From: a virus
Direction: 5' to 3' (one strand)
IMG/VR virus record: IMGVR_UViG_3300046524_000291
Coordinates: 1-43,214 of that record
DNA: 43,214 bases
Below the pieces are notes generated by a model. The model was given only the letters and a program-made list of their open reading frames with translations, did no database searches and was not told the DNA's origin. The position numbers were made by a program, and so were the translations under genes. This document shows, one piece after another, positions 1 through 6,074 of the stretch (the stretch's first letter is position 1; each line of letters starts with the position of its first letter).

Positions 1-127
1 CGTCGGTACGCCGTCCCAGGCGCCGAAGTGCTGGAGGACTTCCATGTAGGTGCGGGCGGCGGCGTGGTGGCACTCGTCCACGATGATCAGGCCGATATTG
101 CGGATGGCCTCGCGGCGCTTCGGTACG
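1..127. repeat. Terminal direct repeat, copy 1 (circular overlap)
   Basis: These 127 bases are identical to the last 127 bases of the window (43088-43214). Both copies carry the same helicase codons in the same frame, and joining them restores one uninterrupted gene. The simplest reading is a circular molecule whose assembly graph closed on itself with a k-mer-sized overlap. A true terminal redundancy of a linear genome is less likely, because it would fall inside a gene at exactly this length. Confidence 0.95.
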
Positions 128-447
128 GCCAGGGTCTGGACGCTGGCCACGATCACGTCGGCGTCGTGGTGGTCGTCGCGCTGGGCCTTGACGATGCCGA
201 CCCGCAGCATCGGGTCGACGGCGAGCAGCTTGGAAGCGGCCTGCTCGATCAGCTCCTCCCTGTGGGCAATGACGAGCACTCGACGGCCGTCGAGGTTGTC
301 GAGCATCTGGTGTGCCAGGTGGGAGAACACCACGGTCTTGCCCGAGCCGGTCGGGAGGACGACGGCGACTCGGTTCTTGCCGTCGGCCCATCCCTGGCGC
401 AGCGCCTCGATGGCGTCGAGCTGGTAGGGGCGGGGGGTGAAGGACAT
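1..447 (-). CDS. DEAD/DEAH-type superfamily II helicase, N-terminal part (gene crosses the circular join)
   Basis: This is the 5' part of an SF2 DNA/RNA helicase or translocase that would unwind or remodel DNA during replication or repair. The ATG at 447 follows a GAGG ribosome site. The protein begins MSFTPRPYQLDAIEAL, a typical Q-motif-like start. Walker A, PTGSGKT, lies at residues 32-38 and the Walker B box DECHH at about 124-128. Reading continues off base 1 and resumes at 43087, giving a 534-residue protein that ends at 41930. It sits directly downstream of the iteron-rich 448-773 region and the Prim-Pol gene, which suits a replication role. The family resembles the SSL2/RadD-like helicases of many actinophages; the exact substrate is unknown. 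Confidence 0.9.
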   Translation of the reverse strand, partial: MSFTPRPYQLDAIEALRQGWADGKNRVAVVLPTGSGKTVVFSHLAHQMLDNLDGRRVLVIAHREELIEQAASKLLAVDPMLRVGIVKAQRDDHHDADVIVASVQTLAVPKRREAIRNIGLIIVDECHHAAARTYMEVLQHFGAWDGVPT

Positions 448-490
448 GGGGCACCTCGATCCGGTGGAGAGGGGAGAGGAGCGGTACGCA

Positions 491-523
491 CTGCGTACCG
501 GCTGCGTACCGGCTGCGTACCGG
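491..523. repeat. Three tandem 11-bp repeats CTGCGTACCGG
   Basis: Perfect direct repeats at 491-501, 502-512 and 513-523. The period is 11 bp, so one face of the helix would be presented to a bound protein. The first unit also forms an inverted repeat with CGGTACGCA at 482-490. Confidence 0.95.
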
Positions 524-733
524 GCAAAAACAGGCTCTGAGCTGCTGTTATGTCTCTCTCTAGAGACAGTGGTACGCAGGTACGCAGAAACAGACAGGGG
601 TCGATGTGTGCGCCCACGCCCGCACGCACACGCGCACACGCTCACGCCTGAGGGGTGCCATTTCCGGGCGAGTGCGTACCACCCCGAAAAGCGCACCTGC
701 GGACGCTCTGACCTGCGGTGATGCGGGCGGGCG

Positions 734-760
734 GGTGGTACGCACCTCGTGCGTACCACC
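734..760. repeat. 12-bp inverted repeat containing the GGTACGCA motif
   Basis: GGTGGTACGCAC (734-745) and its exact complement (749-760) are separated by CTC. The repeat lies just past the Prim-Pol stop codon at 774. It could act as a transcription terminator for that gene, but the motif is shared with the iteron-like copies at 482-680, so a protein site is equally likely. Confidence 0.85.
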
Positions 761-773
761 GCCGTGGCGGCCC

Positions 774-3635
774 TCATGCCGCCACGTCCTCGTCGCCGAA
801 GCCGATGCCCTCAGGCGTGAACACGAGGCACTTCGCTCGGGCACCATCGAACCGGCGGGGCAGCAGGTGTGAGGGTCGCTGGCTCTTCAGCGTCTTCAGG
901 TACTCGGCATCGACCCAGCTGCCTACGACAGCGTCGAGCGAGTAGCCCGCATCCGCGAGGATCTTGTTGACCCGCTGCGGCAGGAGGGCTACCTCGGTGA
1001 CGCCGTCCTTGGTGGACAGGACGCCGAGCCAGCCGGAGAACGGAGGCCGTTGTTCGTTCATGACGGCGCGGCTGGTGGTGAAAAGTTCGTGCGCGTGGCC
1101 CGCTACGTACTCCCGAAGGACGTCCAAGGCCATGTCAGGCCGGTTGTCCGTGGGGTTGTGGGCGGTGAACAGCGAGCGCCACACATCGTGGCTCAGCGGC
1201 TCGTACGGCAGCAGCCCGGTTCGGCAGGCCAGCGTCTCGGCGAGGACCAACGCTGCGACCATGGGCGCGCGCCTGTTGGTCATGTCGCCGGCACCGCGGA
1301 ACTCGTCGACCAGCGTGCGGTGATGCTCCTTGAGCTTCTCCCTGCCGTTCGGCTGGGCGAGGCCGCTGAGGATGTACCGGATGAACTCCGGTCCTGCGTG
1401 GCCGTGATGGGCGAGGACGCCCTCGCGAGCAGCTGCCGCCGTCGGGCCGCCCCCGTCGCCGAACGGGGCGATGGTCGTACCGAGGATGCGGGCCGCCGCG
1501 CCCTGGCTGGTCGTGAAGGACAGCGCGGGACGCTCGCCGGACGACAGGAGGATGGTCTCCCAGGGCAGCATGTTGCCGAACGCGCCGCCGCTGCGCGCCT
1601 TCCCGTGGTTCATCGGGAGCTGGTACAGCACCTCGTCAATGAGGGTGTCGTCCGTGACGGCCATCGTCTCGTCGAAGACGGTGACGAGACCGCGCACCAG
1701 GTTCAGCCGCTTCTCGATCGCGTACAGCGTGGTGCGCCAGTTGGACATGGCGCTCGCGTGCTCGGACGGGTCGGCCCACACGCTGAGCGCGACCTGAAGC
1801 GCGGTCGTCTTGCCCTTGGTGCTGCGCGAGGAGATGTCCAGGGTGAAGGAGTTCAGCCCGAGGGGCTTGAGCAGCGGGGCGGCGAGTGCCGCCGCGACGG
1901 CGACGCGCGGCACCGGGAATCCAGCCAGCTGGGCGACGGTCGCCTGCCAGTCCTCCAGCGTCCCTTTCCTGGCGTGTGCTCGGGCCGGGCCGCGCTGCTC
2001 CTCGAAGGCGGTGTCGACCTTGATGCCGTCCTCGGGGGAGCTGACGAATGTGCCGTCGTCCTGCCACCCGAGCCAGCGCGCCAGCTGCTCGGACGGGATG
2101 CGGTGGACGTTCTCCGCCTCGAACTCGGCGAGCCACTTCTCGACGGCCCGGGCGTCGCCCTCGACCGCGGGGAGGCCCGCTGAACCGAGGGTCTCAATGA
2201 GCTTCCGCCCACGCTTGGCGGTCTCGCGGCTGACGATGCGGGAGATGCGGCGCGGCCGGCCGAGGCTGCGGTCGATCCAGGACAGCTCTACGTACTGGTC
2301 ACCCTCGGGGTCCTCGAAGGTGGCCGTCACCACCAGCGGGGCGAAGGTGACCCGCGTCCAGCTCTCGCCGCTCTGGCTGAGCACCTCGACGCCCCTGCCG
2401 GTGACCCGGTAGTCGTACGGCGTGCGGACAGTGGGCGGCAGGCCGAAGGTATCGGCGTACCCGAAGCCTTCGGAGTTCCGCGCGGTGTCGTCCTGGGGCG
2501 CCTGATCCTCGTCGGCCCTGGCGTGCTCGTCCTCGTCGGGCGCTGCGGCCGGGGCCGGGGCTGCGGGTGCGGGGGAGGGTGCGCCGACCGAGGCCAGGTG
2601 ACGACTGCCGAAGCCCTGGCGGGCCAACTCGCGGGCGGCGGCCTTGTGGTCGCCGTTGTGGTTGAGCAGGGCGTACGCGCCGAACTTCGAGTAGGGCACC
2701 TCGGGGGTGAAGTCGCTGCCGGTCGCGAAGACGAACAGCCGGTCGTGCTCGTCTTTGCCGGTGGTGGCCTTGACCCCGCCGACGCCGTCCGCCCACCCCC
2801 AGTAGGTCTCACTGCCCCGGGTGGTCAGCGGCCGGAAGACGCCACGCAGGATGTCTGTCCAGTCCGCGCGGGCCTCGAAGTCGTCGCCGGGGCGCAGGGT
2901 CCCGTCTGGCCGCGGTGCGGCAGGCCGGGGCGCTGTCTTGGCGGGCTCGGGCCGGGGCAGGCTGTCGAGCATCCGGCAGACGTCCCGGATCGCCGTCATG
3001 GTCTCGGCGTCCAGAACGGGGATGCTCTCGGGGCCTCCAGCGAGGCGGACGTACGGACGTCCGGAAGCGTGGACCGTGCCGCCGGACGGCTCGACGAGCC
3101 CGTATCCGCCCTCGCCGCGGGTCTCGATGAGGACGCGGACGATGCGCGTGCCGGGCTTCTCCCGGAGACGCTGGCGTTCCTCGTCGGTGTACTCGTCCTC
3201 GCGTGCGAGGCGGCTGGCGAGCTTGGTGTTCCCGGGGACGTCGGCGCCCTCAACGTGGACGCGGTAGTGCCGGCCGCCGGACGGGGACTCGGTGGCCCAC
3301 CCTCCGAGGACGGCGGCCCAGGGCTCGCTGAGACCGGACGCCTGCATGATCTCGGTGACGGCGTCCAGCATGCCTTCGCGGACGGCCAGGCCCTCGAACT
3401 CCAGCATCTCGACGTTGCCGGACACGGCGCCGTAGACGACGGCGATGCCGCGCGGGCGGTCGCCGCCGAACCACTGGTCGTGGTCGTCGGGGGCCGAGCG
3501 GTTGAGCTTGTACGGGGTCCAGCTGCGGACGTCGGGCGCCTTGCTGCCGTCGGCCTTGATGGGCAGGACGCACAGACCGGCGTCGTGCAACTCGCGGGCT
3601 GCCGCCCGGAGATCTGGAGTCTGTGAGTCGGTCAA
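774..3635 (-). CDS. Prim-Pol / DUF927 replication protein (953 aa)
   Basis: Putative replication initiator that primes and helps open the element's DNA. Residues 1-200 match the bifunctional primase/polymerase fold: an acidic strand MLEFEG near 77-82 and the SPSGGRHYRV motif near 117-126. An Ala/Pro/Glu linker follows at about 352-385. Residues 400-830 resemble a DUF927 helicase-like domain with a P-loop SRSTKGKTT at about 603-611 and a Walker B FDE near 654-656. The start is a TTG at 3635 with GGGGGAG five bases upstream, overlapping the previous gene's TGA (TTGA); an upstream-extended frame is Arg/Pro-rich noise. Prim-Pol replication proteins are typical of Streptomyces AICEs. It ends beside the iteron-like region. 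Confidence 0.88.
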   Translation of the reverse strand: MTDSQTPDLRAAARELHDAGLCVLPIKADGSKAPDVRSWTPYKLNRSAPDDHDQWFGGDRPRGIAVVYGAVSGNVEMLEFEGLAVREGMLDAVTEIMQASGLSEPWAAVLGGWATESPSGGRHYRVHVEGADVPGNTKLASRLAREDEYTDEERQRLREKPGTRIVRVLIETRGEGGYGLVEPSGGTVHASGRPYVRLAGGPESIPVLDAETMTAIRDVCRMLDSLPRPEPAKTAPRPAAPRPDGTLRPGDDFEARADWTDILRGVFRPLTTRGSETYWGWADGVGGVKATTGKDEHDRLFVFATGSDFTPEVPYSKFGAYALLNHNGDHKAAARELARQGFGSRHLASVGAPSPAPAAPAPAAAPDEDEHARADEDQAPQDDTARNSEGFGYADTFGLPPTVRTPYDYRVTGRGVEVLSQSGESWTRVTFAPLVVTATFEDPEGDQYVELSWIDRSLGRPRRISRIVSRETAKRGRKLIETLGSAGLPAVEGDARAVEKWLAEFEAENVHRIPSEQLARWLGWQDDGTFVSSPEDGIKVDTAFEEQRGPARAHARKGTLEDWQATVAQLAGFPVPRVAVAAALAAPLLKPLGLNSFTLDISSRSTKGKTTALQVALSVWADPSEHASAMSNWRTTLYAIEKRLNLVRGLVTVFDETMAVTDDTLIDEVLYQLPMNHGKARSGGAFGNMLPWETILLSSGERPALSFTTSQGAAARILGTTIAPFGDGGGPTAAAAREGVLAHHGHAGPEFIRYILSGLAQPNGREKLKEHHRTLVDEFRGAGDMTNRRAPMVAALVLAETLACRTGLLPYEPLSHDVWRSLFTAHNPTDNRPDMALDVLREYVAGHAHELFTTSRAVMNEQRPPFSGWLGVLSTKDGVTEVALLPQRVNKILADAGYSLDAVVGSWVDAEYLKTLKSQRPSHLLPRRFDGARAKCLVFTPEGIGFGDEDVAA

Positions 3636-3862
3636 GGCTGCTCCCCCGGGTGGTACTGGGCGATGTGCTCGGCCCTGACGGTCTTGGACCACTCCGGGAT
3701 CGCGGCCCCGTACACCGGGCCCTCGCGGCGCTTCGGGCAGCCGGGCCGGTGGCAGTCGTAGCGGGCTCTGCCGTTGTCGGCGTCGATGACGAGCACGCCG
3801 ACGACCTGGGGTTCGGCCGTGCGGCCCGGGGTGTCCCGGGAGCGCACGGCGGAGGTGGTCAA
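3632..3862 (-). CDS. Small cysteine-containing protein of unknown function (76 aa)
   Basis: Not assigned to a family. It has a central YDCHRPGCPKRREG segment whose two Cys and one His could help bind a metal. The start is TTG at 3862, overlapping the upstream gene's TGA (TTGA). Its own TGA overlaps the TTG of the Prim-Pol gene, so the three genes look translationally coupled. Its position inside the replication operon suggests an accessory role, but no motif states one. Confidence 0.75.
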   Translation of the reverse strand: MTTSAVRSRDTPGRTAEPQVVGVLVIDADNGRARYDCHRPGCPKRREGPVYGAAIPEWSKTVRAEHIAQYHPGEQP

Positions 3863-4329
3863 CGCCCGGCCTGAGAGGAGATGCGGGCGTCCCAGGCGTC
3901 GAGGCCCTCGACGTGGCCAGCCGCGACGGACGCCTGGAAGTCAGCGGCCAGACGCTCTTCCTCTTCACGCGCGCGGATGAACCCGCGCAGCTGGTCGAGG
4001 GCATCGCGGGGGCGCTGCTCGCGCGGGATGGCCGCGATGCCGGTCCCGTCCGCCTGCCACACAAGGAAGGCGTCGTTGCGGTACCCGAGGGTGACCGGCT
4101 TGGCGGTCGTCATGTGCAGGCGCACGCGGTGCGCGGCGGCCAGTACCCGGATTTCCTCACGGGCGAAGGCGTCCAGGACGCTGTCGAAGACGCTCGCCGG
4201 GTCGCCGGTCTGCTGGACGAGGTCCGCGATCGCGGTCAGGCACTCAACGACGGCCGGTTCGGCGCCCTGCTTGACGGCCTCGATGTCGGCGAGCGCGCGG
4301 CTGACGTCGGGCGTGGGAAGGTGCTTCAC
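3859..4329 (-). CDS. Hypothetical protein in the replication operon (156 aa)
   Basis: Unrecognised, predicted soluble and largely helical, with a Glu/Arg-rich segment near RAREEEERLAADFQ in the last third. The GTG at 4329 is preferred because GGGGA lies six bases upstream. An in-frame TTG at 4335 would place that ribosome site directly against the start. It is followed by coupled genes for a small Cys protein and Prim-Pol, and preceded by an Xis-like gene. Confidence 0.75.
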   Translation of the reverse strand: MKHLPTPDVSRALADIEAVKQGAEPAVVECLTAIADLVQQTGDPASVFDSVLDAFAREEIRVLAAAHRVRLHMTTAKPVTLGYRNDAFLVWQADGTGIAAIPREQRPRDALDQLRGFIRAREEEERLAADFQASVAAGHVEGLDAWDARISSQAGR

Positions 4330-4345
4330 GAGCAATCCCCGTTCT

Positions 4346-4663
4346 CTACTTGCTGGTGGGTGCGGGCTGCTCTGCTGGCGGCGCCTTCGGCTGGACCCCG
4401 GGGGCGCCGTCGTTGTTGGTGGCTGATGCCGACTGGACCTCGGCAGCAGCGCGCTCGGTCAGGCCGAGGAAGTCGACGAGGTCGCTGCGGCGTACGCGGA
4501 ACGCGCGGCCGAAGGGGATGACCTCGATGGGGAACTGGCCCTCTTTGACGAGGGCGTAGCCGTTCGTCGGCCCGATGTTCATCGCGGCGAACGCGTCCTT
4601 CACGGACGGCATCGCGGGCAGGGCCAATACCTGCTCGGGTGAGAGACCGGTCGTCGCGGTCAT
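4346..4663 (-). CDS. Xis-like helix-turn-helix DNA-binding protein (105 aa), candidate recombination directionality factor
   Basis: The segment LPAMPSVKDAFAAMNIGPTNGYALVKEGQFPIEVIPFGRAFRVRRSDLVDFLGL has the layout of the MerR/excisionase-type winged helix (helix_turn_helix_17): a recognition helix, a short wing PFGRAFRVRR and a closing helix. In phages and AICEs such proteins direct the integrase towards excision. The tail is Pro/Ala-rich and probably disordered. The ATG at 4663 overlaps the TGA of the upstream XRE gene (ATGA). Transcription away from the integrase, within the lytic-direction operon, is the expected placement for a directionality factor. It could equally be a transcription regulator. 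Confidence 0.72.
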   Translation of the reverse strand: MTATTGLSPEQVLALPAMPSVKDAFAAMNIGPTNGYALVKEGQFPIEVIPFGRAFRVRRSDLVDFLGLTERAAAEVQSASATNNDGAPGVQPKAPPAEQPAPTSK

Positions 4664-4944
4664 GACGCGGCCTGTACGGGGATGAAGGCACGGCCGGCGC
4701 GTTCCATCGGGACCCACAGCACCAGGAGGTCGATGCCGAGTGCGGCGGCGATGGCCTTCGCCTTGTGCTCCGGCACGGTGCGCTGCGCCCCAGACATCAG
4801 CGCACCGATCGTGCCGTGGGCGATGCCGACGGCCTCGGCCAGTTCGCGGCTCGTGATGGACTCTCCGGTCCCCGTTCTCTCCATCAGGAGCTTGAGCCGG
4901 GCGCCGCTTTCGACGGCGTACATCGTGGGTTGGGAATCGGTCAC
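4660..4944 (-). CDS. XRE-family regulator, Cro-like (94 aa)
   Basis: A short helix-turn-helix protein: the segment ITSRELAEAVGIAHGTIGALMSGAQRTVPEHKAKAIAAALGIDLLVLW is a typical XRE HTH at about residues 25-75. It is the first gene of the leftward replication operon and faces the 5215-5643 XRE gene across a 270-bp region with three operator palindromes, as Cro faces CI. The GTG at 4944 has GAGG five bases upstream. An in-frame ATG at 4971 lacks a ribosome site and falls within operator 3, so it was rejected. Confidence 0.82.
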   Translation of the reverse strand: MTDSQPTMYAVESGARLKLLMERTGTGESITSRELAEAVGIAHGTIGALMSGAQRTVPEHKAKAIAAALGIDLLVLWVPMERAGRAFIPVQAAS

Positions 4945-4954
4945 GTTCACCTCA

Positions 4955-4971
4955 CTGAAAGGCTTGTTCAT
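4955..4971. promoter_or_regulatory. Operator-like palindrome, copy 1 (CTGAAAG-GCT-TGTTCAT)
   Basis: A 7-3-7 inverted repeat matching the perfect site at 5097-5113 with changes in both half-sites. It lies just ahead of the Cro-like gene's GTG start, where binding would shut off the leftward operon. Confidence 0.6.
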
Positions 4972-5006
4972 CGTGCTGAACGTCGTGAGCGTGAGCATTC
5001 CACTCG

Positions 5007-5023
5007 CTGAACGGTTTGTCCAG
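5007..5023. promoter_or_regulatory. Operator-like palindrome, copy 2 (CTGAACG-GTT-TGTCCAG)
   Basis: Same 7-3-7 architecture and consensus as the sites at 4955 and 5097, with two mismatched arm positions. It overlaps possible leftward promoter elements (TGGACA on the minus strand). Confidence 0.65.
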
Positions 5024-5027
5024 TGTG

Positions 5028-5056
5028 TTGAATGGTGAGGGGCGCGTAAGTAATCG
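5028..5056 (+). promoter_or_regulatory. Candidate rightward (lysogeny) promoter
   Basis: TTGAAT (5028-5033), a 17-bp spacer and TAATCG (5051-5056) form a weak sigma-70-type promoter between operators 2 and 3, reading towards the XRE repressor gene. It rests on consensus likeness only. Confidence 0.35.
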
Positions 5057-5096
5057 GCCAATGACTCCGTGCGACCTGGCGGAGTTGGCCATCCTG

Positions 5097-5113
5097 CTGA
5101 ACAATCTGTTCAG
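5097..5113. promoter_or_regulatory. Operator palindrome, copy 3 (CTGAACA-ATC-TGTTCAG, perfect)
   Basis: A perfect 7-bp inverted repeat with a 3-bp spacer in the leader of the rightward XRE gene. The three sites are centred near 4963, 5015 and 5105. Confidence 0.75.
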
Positions 5114-5214
5114 TGTCTGGAATGAACGCGCTCTATGACCTGCCCGTACGTGACAGTGATCCCCGTGCAGCCCCTGAACGGCCAGTGCACTACTCAGACC
5201 ACAGGAGTGGCAGG

Positions 5215-5643
5215 ATGACCCCCATGGCGGCCAGAGATGAGAACCCCGGCAACCCTGAACGGCGGACGCAGTTCGCGGACTTGATCCGCAATCGGCGTAA
5301 GCAGTTGGGCTTGGGTCTCGATGCGTTCGCCGACAGGGCCATAGACCCCCGCACGGGTACCCGTGTGACGCGTGGATGGATCTATCGGCTGGAGACCGGC
5401 GAGAAGGTGACTCCGCCGGAGTTCGAGGAGCTGTGCGCTCTTGCCGCTGCCGCCGGGCTTCCGGTCGAGACGCTTCAGGATGCTGCCGGTTCGCAGTTCC
5501 ACGGCAGGGACCCTCTGGTGACCGGATCCCCCGTCTCGGTCGCCTATGTGCGCAAGCTCGACAGCCTGCCGCCCGAGCAGCGCGACCGCCTGCTCGCGTT
5601 CATCGACTCCTTGGTTCCGCCGACTGAGGGTGAAGATCAATAG
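5215..5643 (+). CDS. XRE-family transcriptional regulator, candidate lysogeny repressor (142 aa)
   Basis: The N-terminal segment FADLIRNRRKQLGLGLDAFADRAIDPRTGTRVTRGWIYRLETGEKVTPPEFEELCALAAAAGLPVETL is an XRE helix-turn-helix with a loop insertion. A C-terminal SLPPEQRDRLLAFIDSL helix could support dimer formation. The ATG at 5215 has AGGAG seven bases upstream; reading is open back to 5113, but that stretch holds an operator and no ribosome site. It is the first gene of the rightward operon with the integrase and faces the Cro-like gene over shared operators. That is why it is taken as the immunity repressor, although it lacks the peptidase domain of CI. Confidence 0.78.
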   Translation: MTPMAARDENPGNPERRTQFADLIRNRRKQLGLGLDAFADRAIDPRTGTRVTRGWIYRLETGEKVTPPEFEELCALAAAAGLPVETLQDAAGSQFHGRDPLVTGSPVSVAYVRKLDSLPPEQRDRLLAFIDSLVPPTEGEDQ

Positions 5644-5653
5644 GGCATGCGTT

Positions 5654-5691
5654 CCCCTGCGAATTACTCTGAGTGACTAATTCGTGCGGGG
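5654..5691 (+). terminator. Imperfect hairpin after the repressor gene
   Basis: CGAATTA (5660-5666) pairs with TAATTCG (5678-5684), extended by CCCC/GGGG across a small interior loop. It lies 10 bases past the repressor stop. No T-run follows, so it may attenuate transcription into the integrase rather than end it. Confidence 0.45.
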
Positions 5692-5800
5692 AGTACACAT
5701 CTGAGTCGTGTGGTGCGATCATGTCGGCACACCCCGTAGCTGTAGGGGTGCAGGTCTAAGTCTAAAATCGAACGCGCTTGCGGGAGATGGGGGAGACTGC

Positions 5801-6070
5801 ATGGAGTCACCGAAACCGCCTGGGCCTGACGATGGAGAAAACCCCCCACGACACAGGCCCGCCCGGGCCTGGTACGTCTTCAGCGATGACCTCCCAGACG
5901 GCGAGATCCTCATGCCGATCCTGACTCCGTACGGCACCGCCATGGCCGTACGGCGCGGGCACATGACAGAGGAGCTGATGACGGAACTGAATGCCTCGCT
6001 GAGGCACCTCATCGGCACGGGTCTCTGGCAGCCTGGCGACGAGGGCAAACCGCCCGACCGAAAGGAGTAG
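5801..6070 (+). CDS. Hypothetical protein upstream of the integrase (89 aa)
   Basis: Unrecognised. A Pro-rich N-terminus (MESPKPPGPDDGENPPRH) precedes a compact segment, RAWYVFSDDLPDGEILMPILTPYGTAMAVRRGHMTEELMTELNASLRHLIGTGLW, that looks folded. The ATG at 5801 has GGGGGAG five bases upstream. The stop lies in the integrase ribosome site, four bases before its ATG, so the two are likely co-translated. Small proteins in this position often modulate integration, but nothing in this one proves it. Confidence 0.72.
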   Translation: MESPKPPGPDDGENPPRHRPARAWYVFSDDLPDGEILMPILTPYGTAMAVRRGHMTEELMTELNASLRHLIGTGLWQPGDEGKPPDRKE

Positions 6071-6074
6071 CACC

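Larger units (their letters stand above)
482..760. other. Candidate replication origin / iteron region (GGTACGCA repeats)
   Basis: The gene-free 448-773 stretch holds nine copies of one 8-mer. GGTACGCA starts at 483, 571, 579 and 737. Its complement TGCGTACC starts at 492, 503, 514, 673 and 750. Between them lie an AT-richer stretch near 524-570 and a TGTCTCT/AGAGACA inverted repeat (551-568). The region separates the Prim-Pol/DUF927 gene from the helicase gene. Dense repeats plus an AT-rich patch beside replication genes is the pattern of an iteron origin. The motif could alternatively be an operator array for the helicase promoter. Confidence 0.6.

Noticed and set aside
482-760. CRISPR array
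   Set aside because: The repeats are 8-11 bp, occur in both orientations and have no uniform spacers.
3636-4064. 143-residue N-terminal extension of the Prim-Pol reading frame
   Set aside because: Arg/Pro/Ser-rich noise overlapping two other coupled genes; the TTG at 3635 has a good ribosome site and the recognised domain begins right after it.
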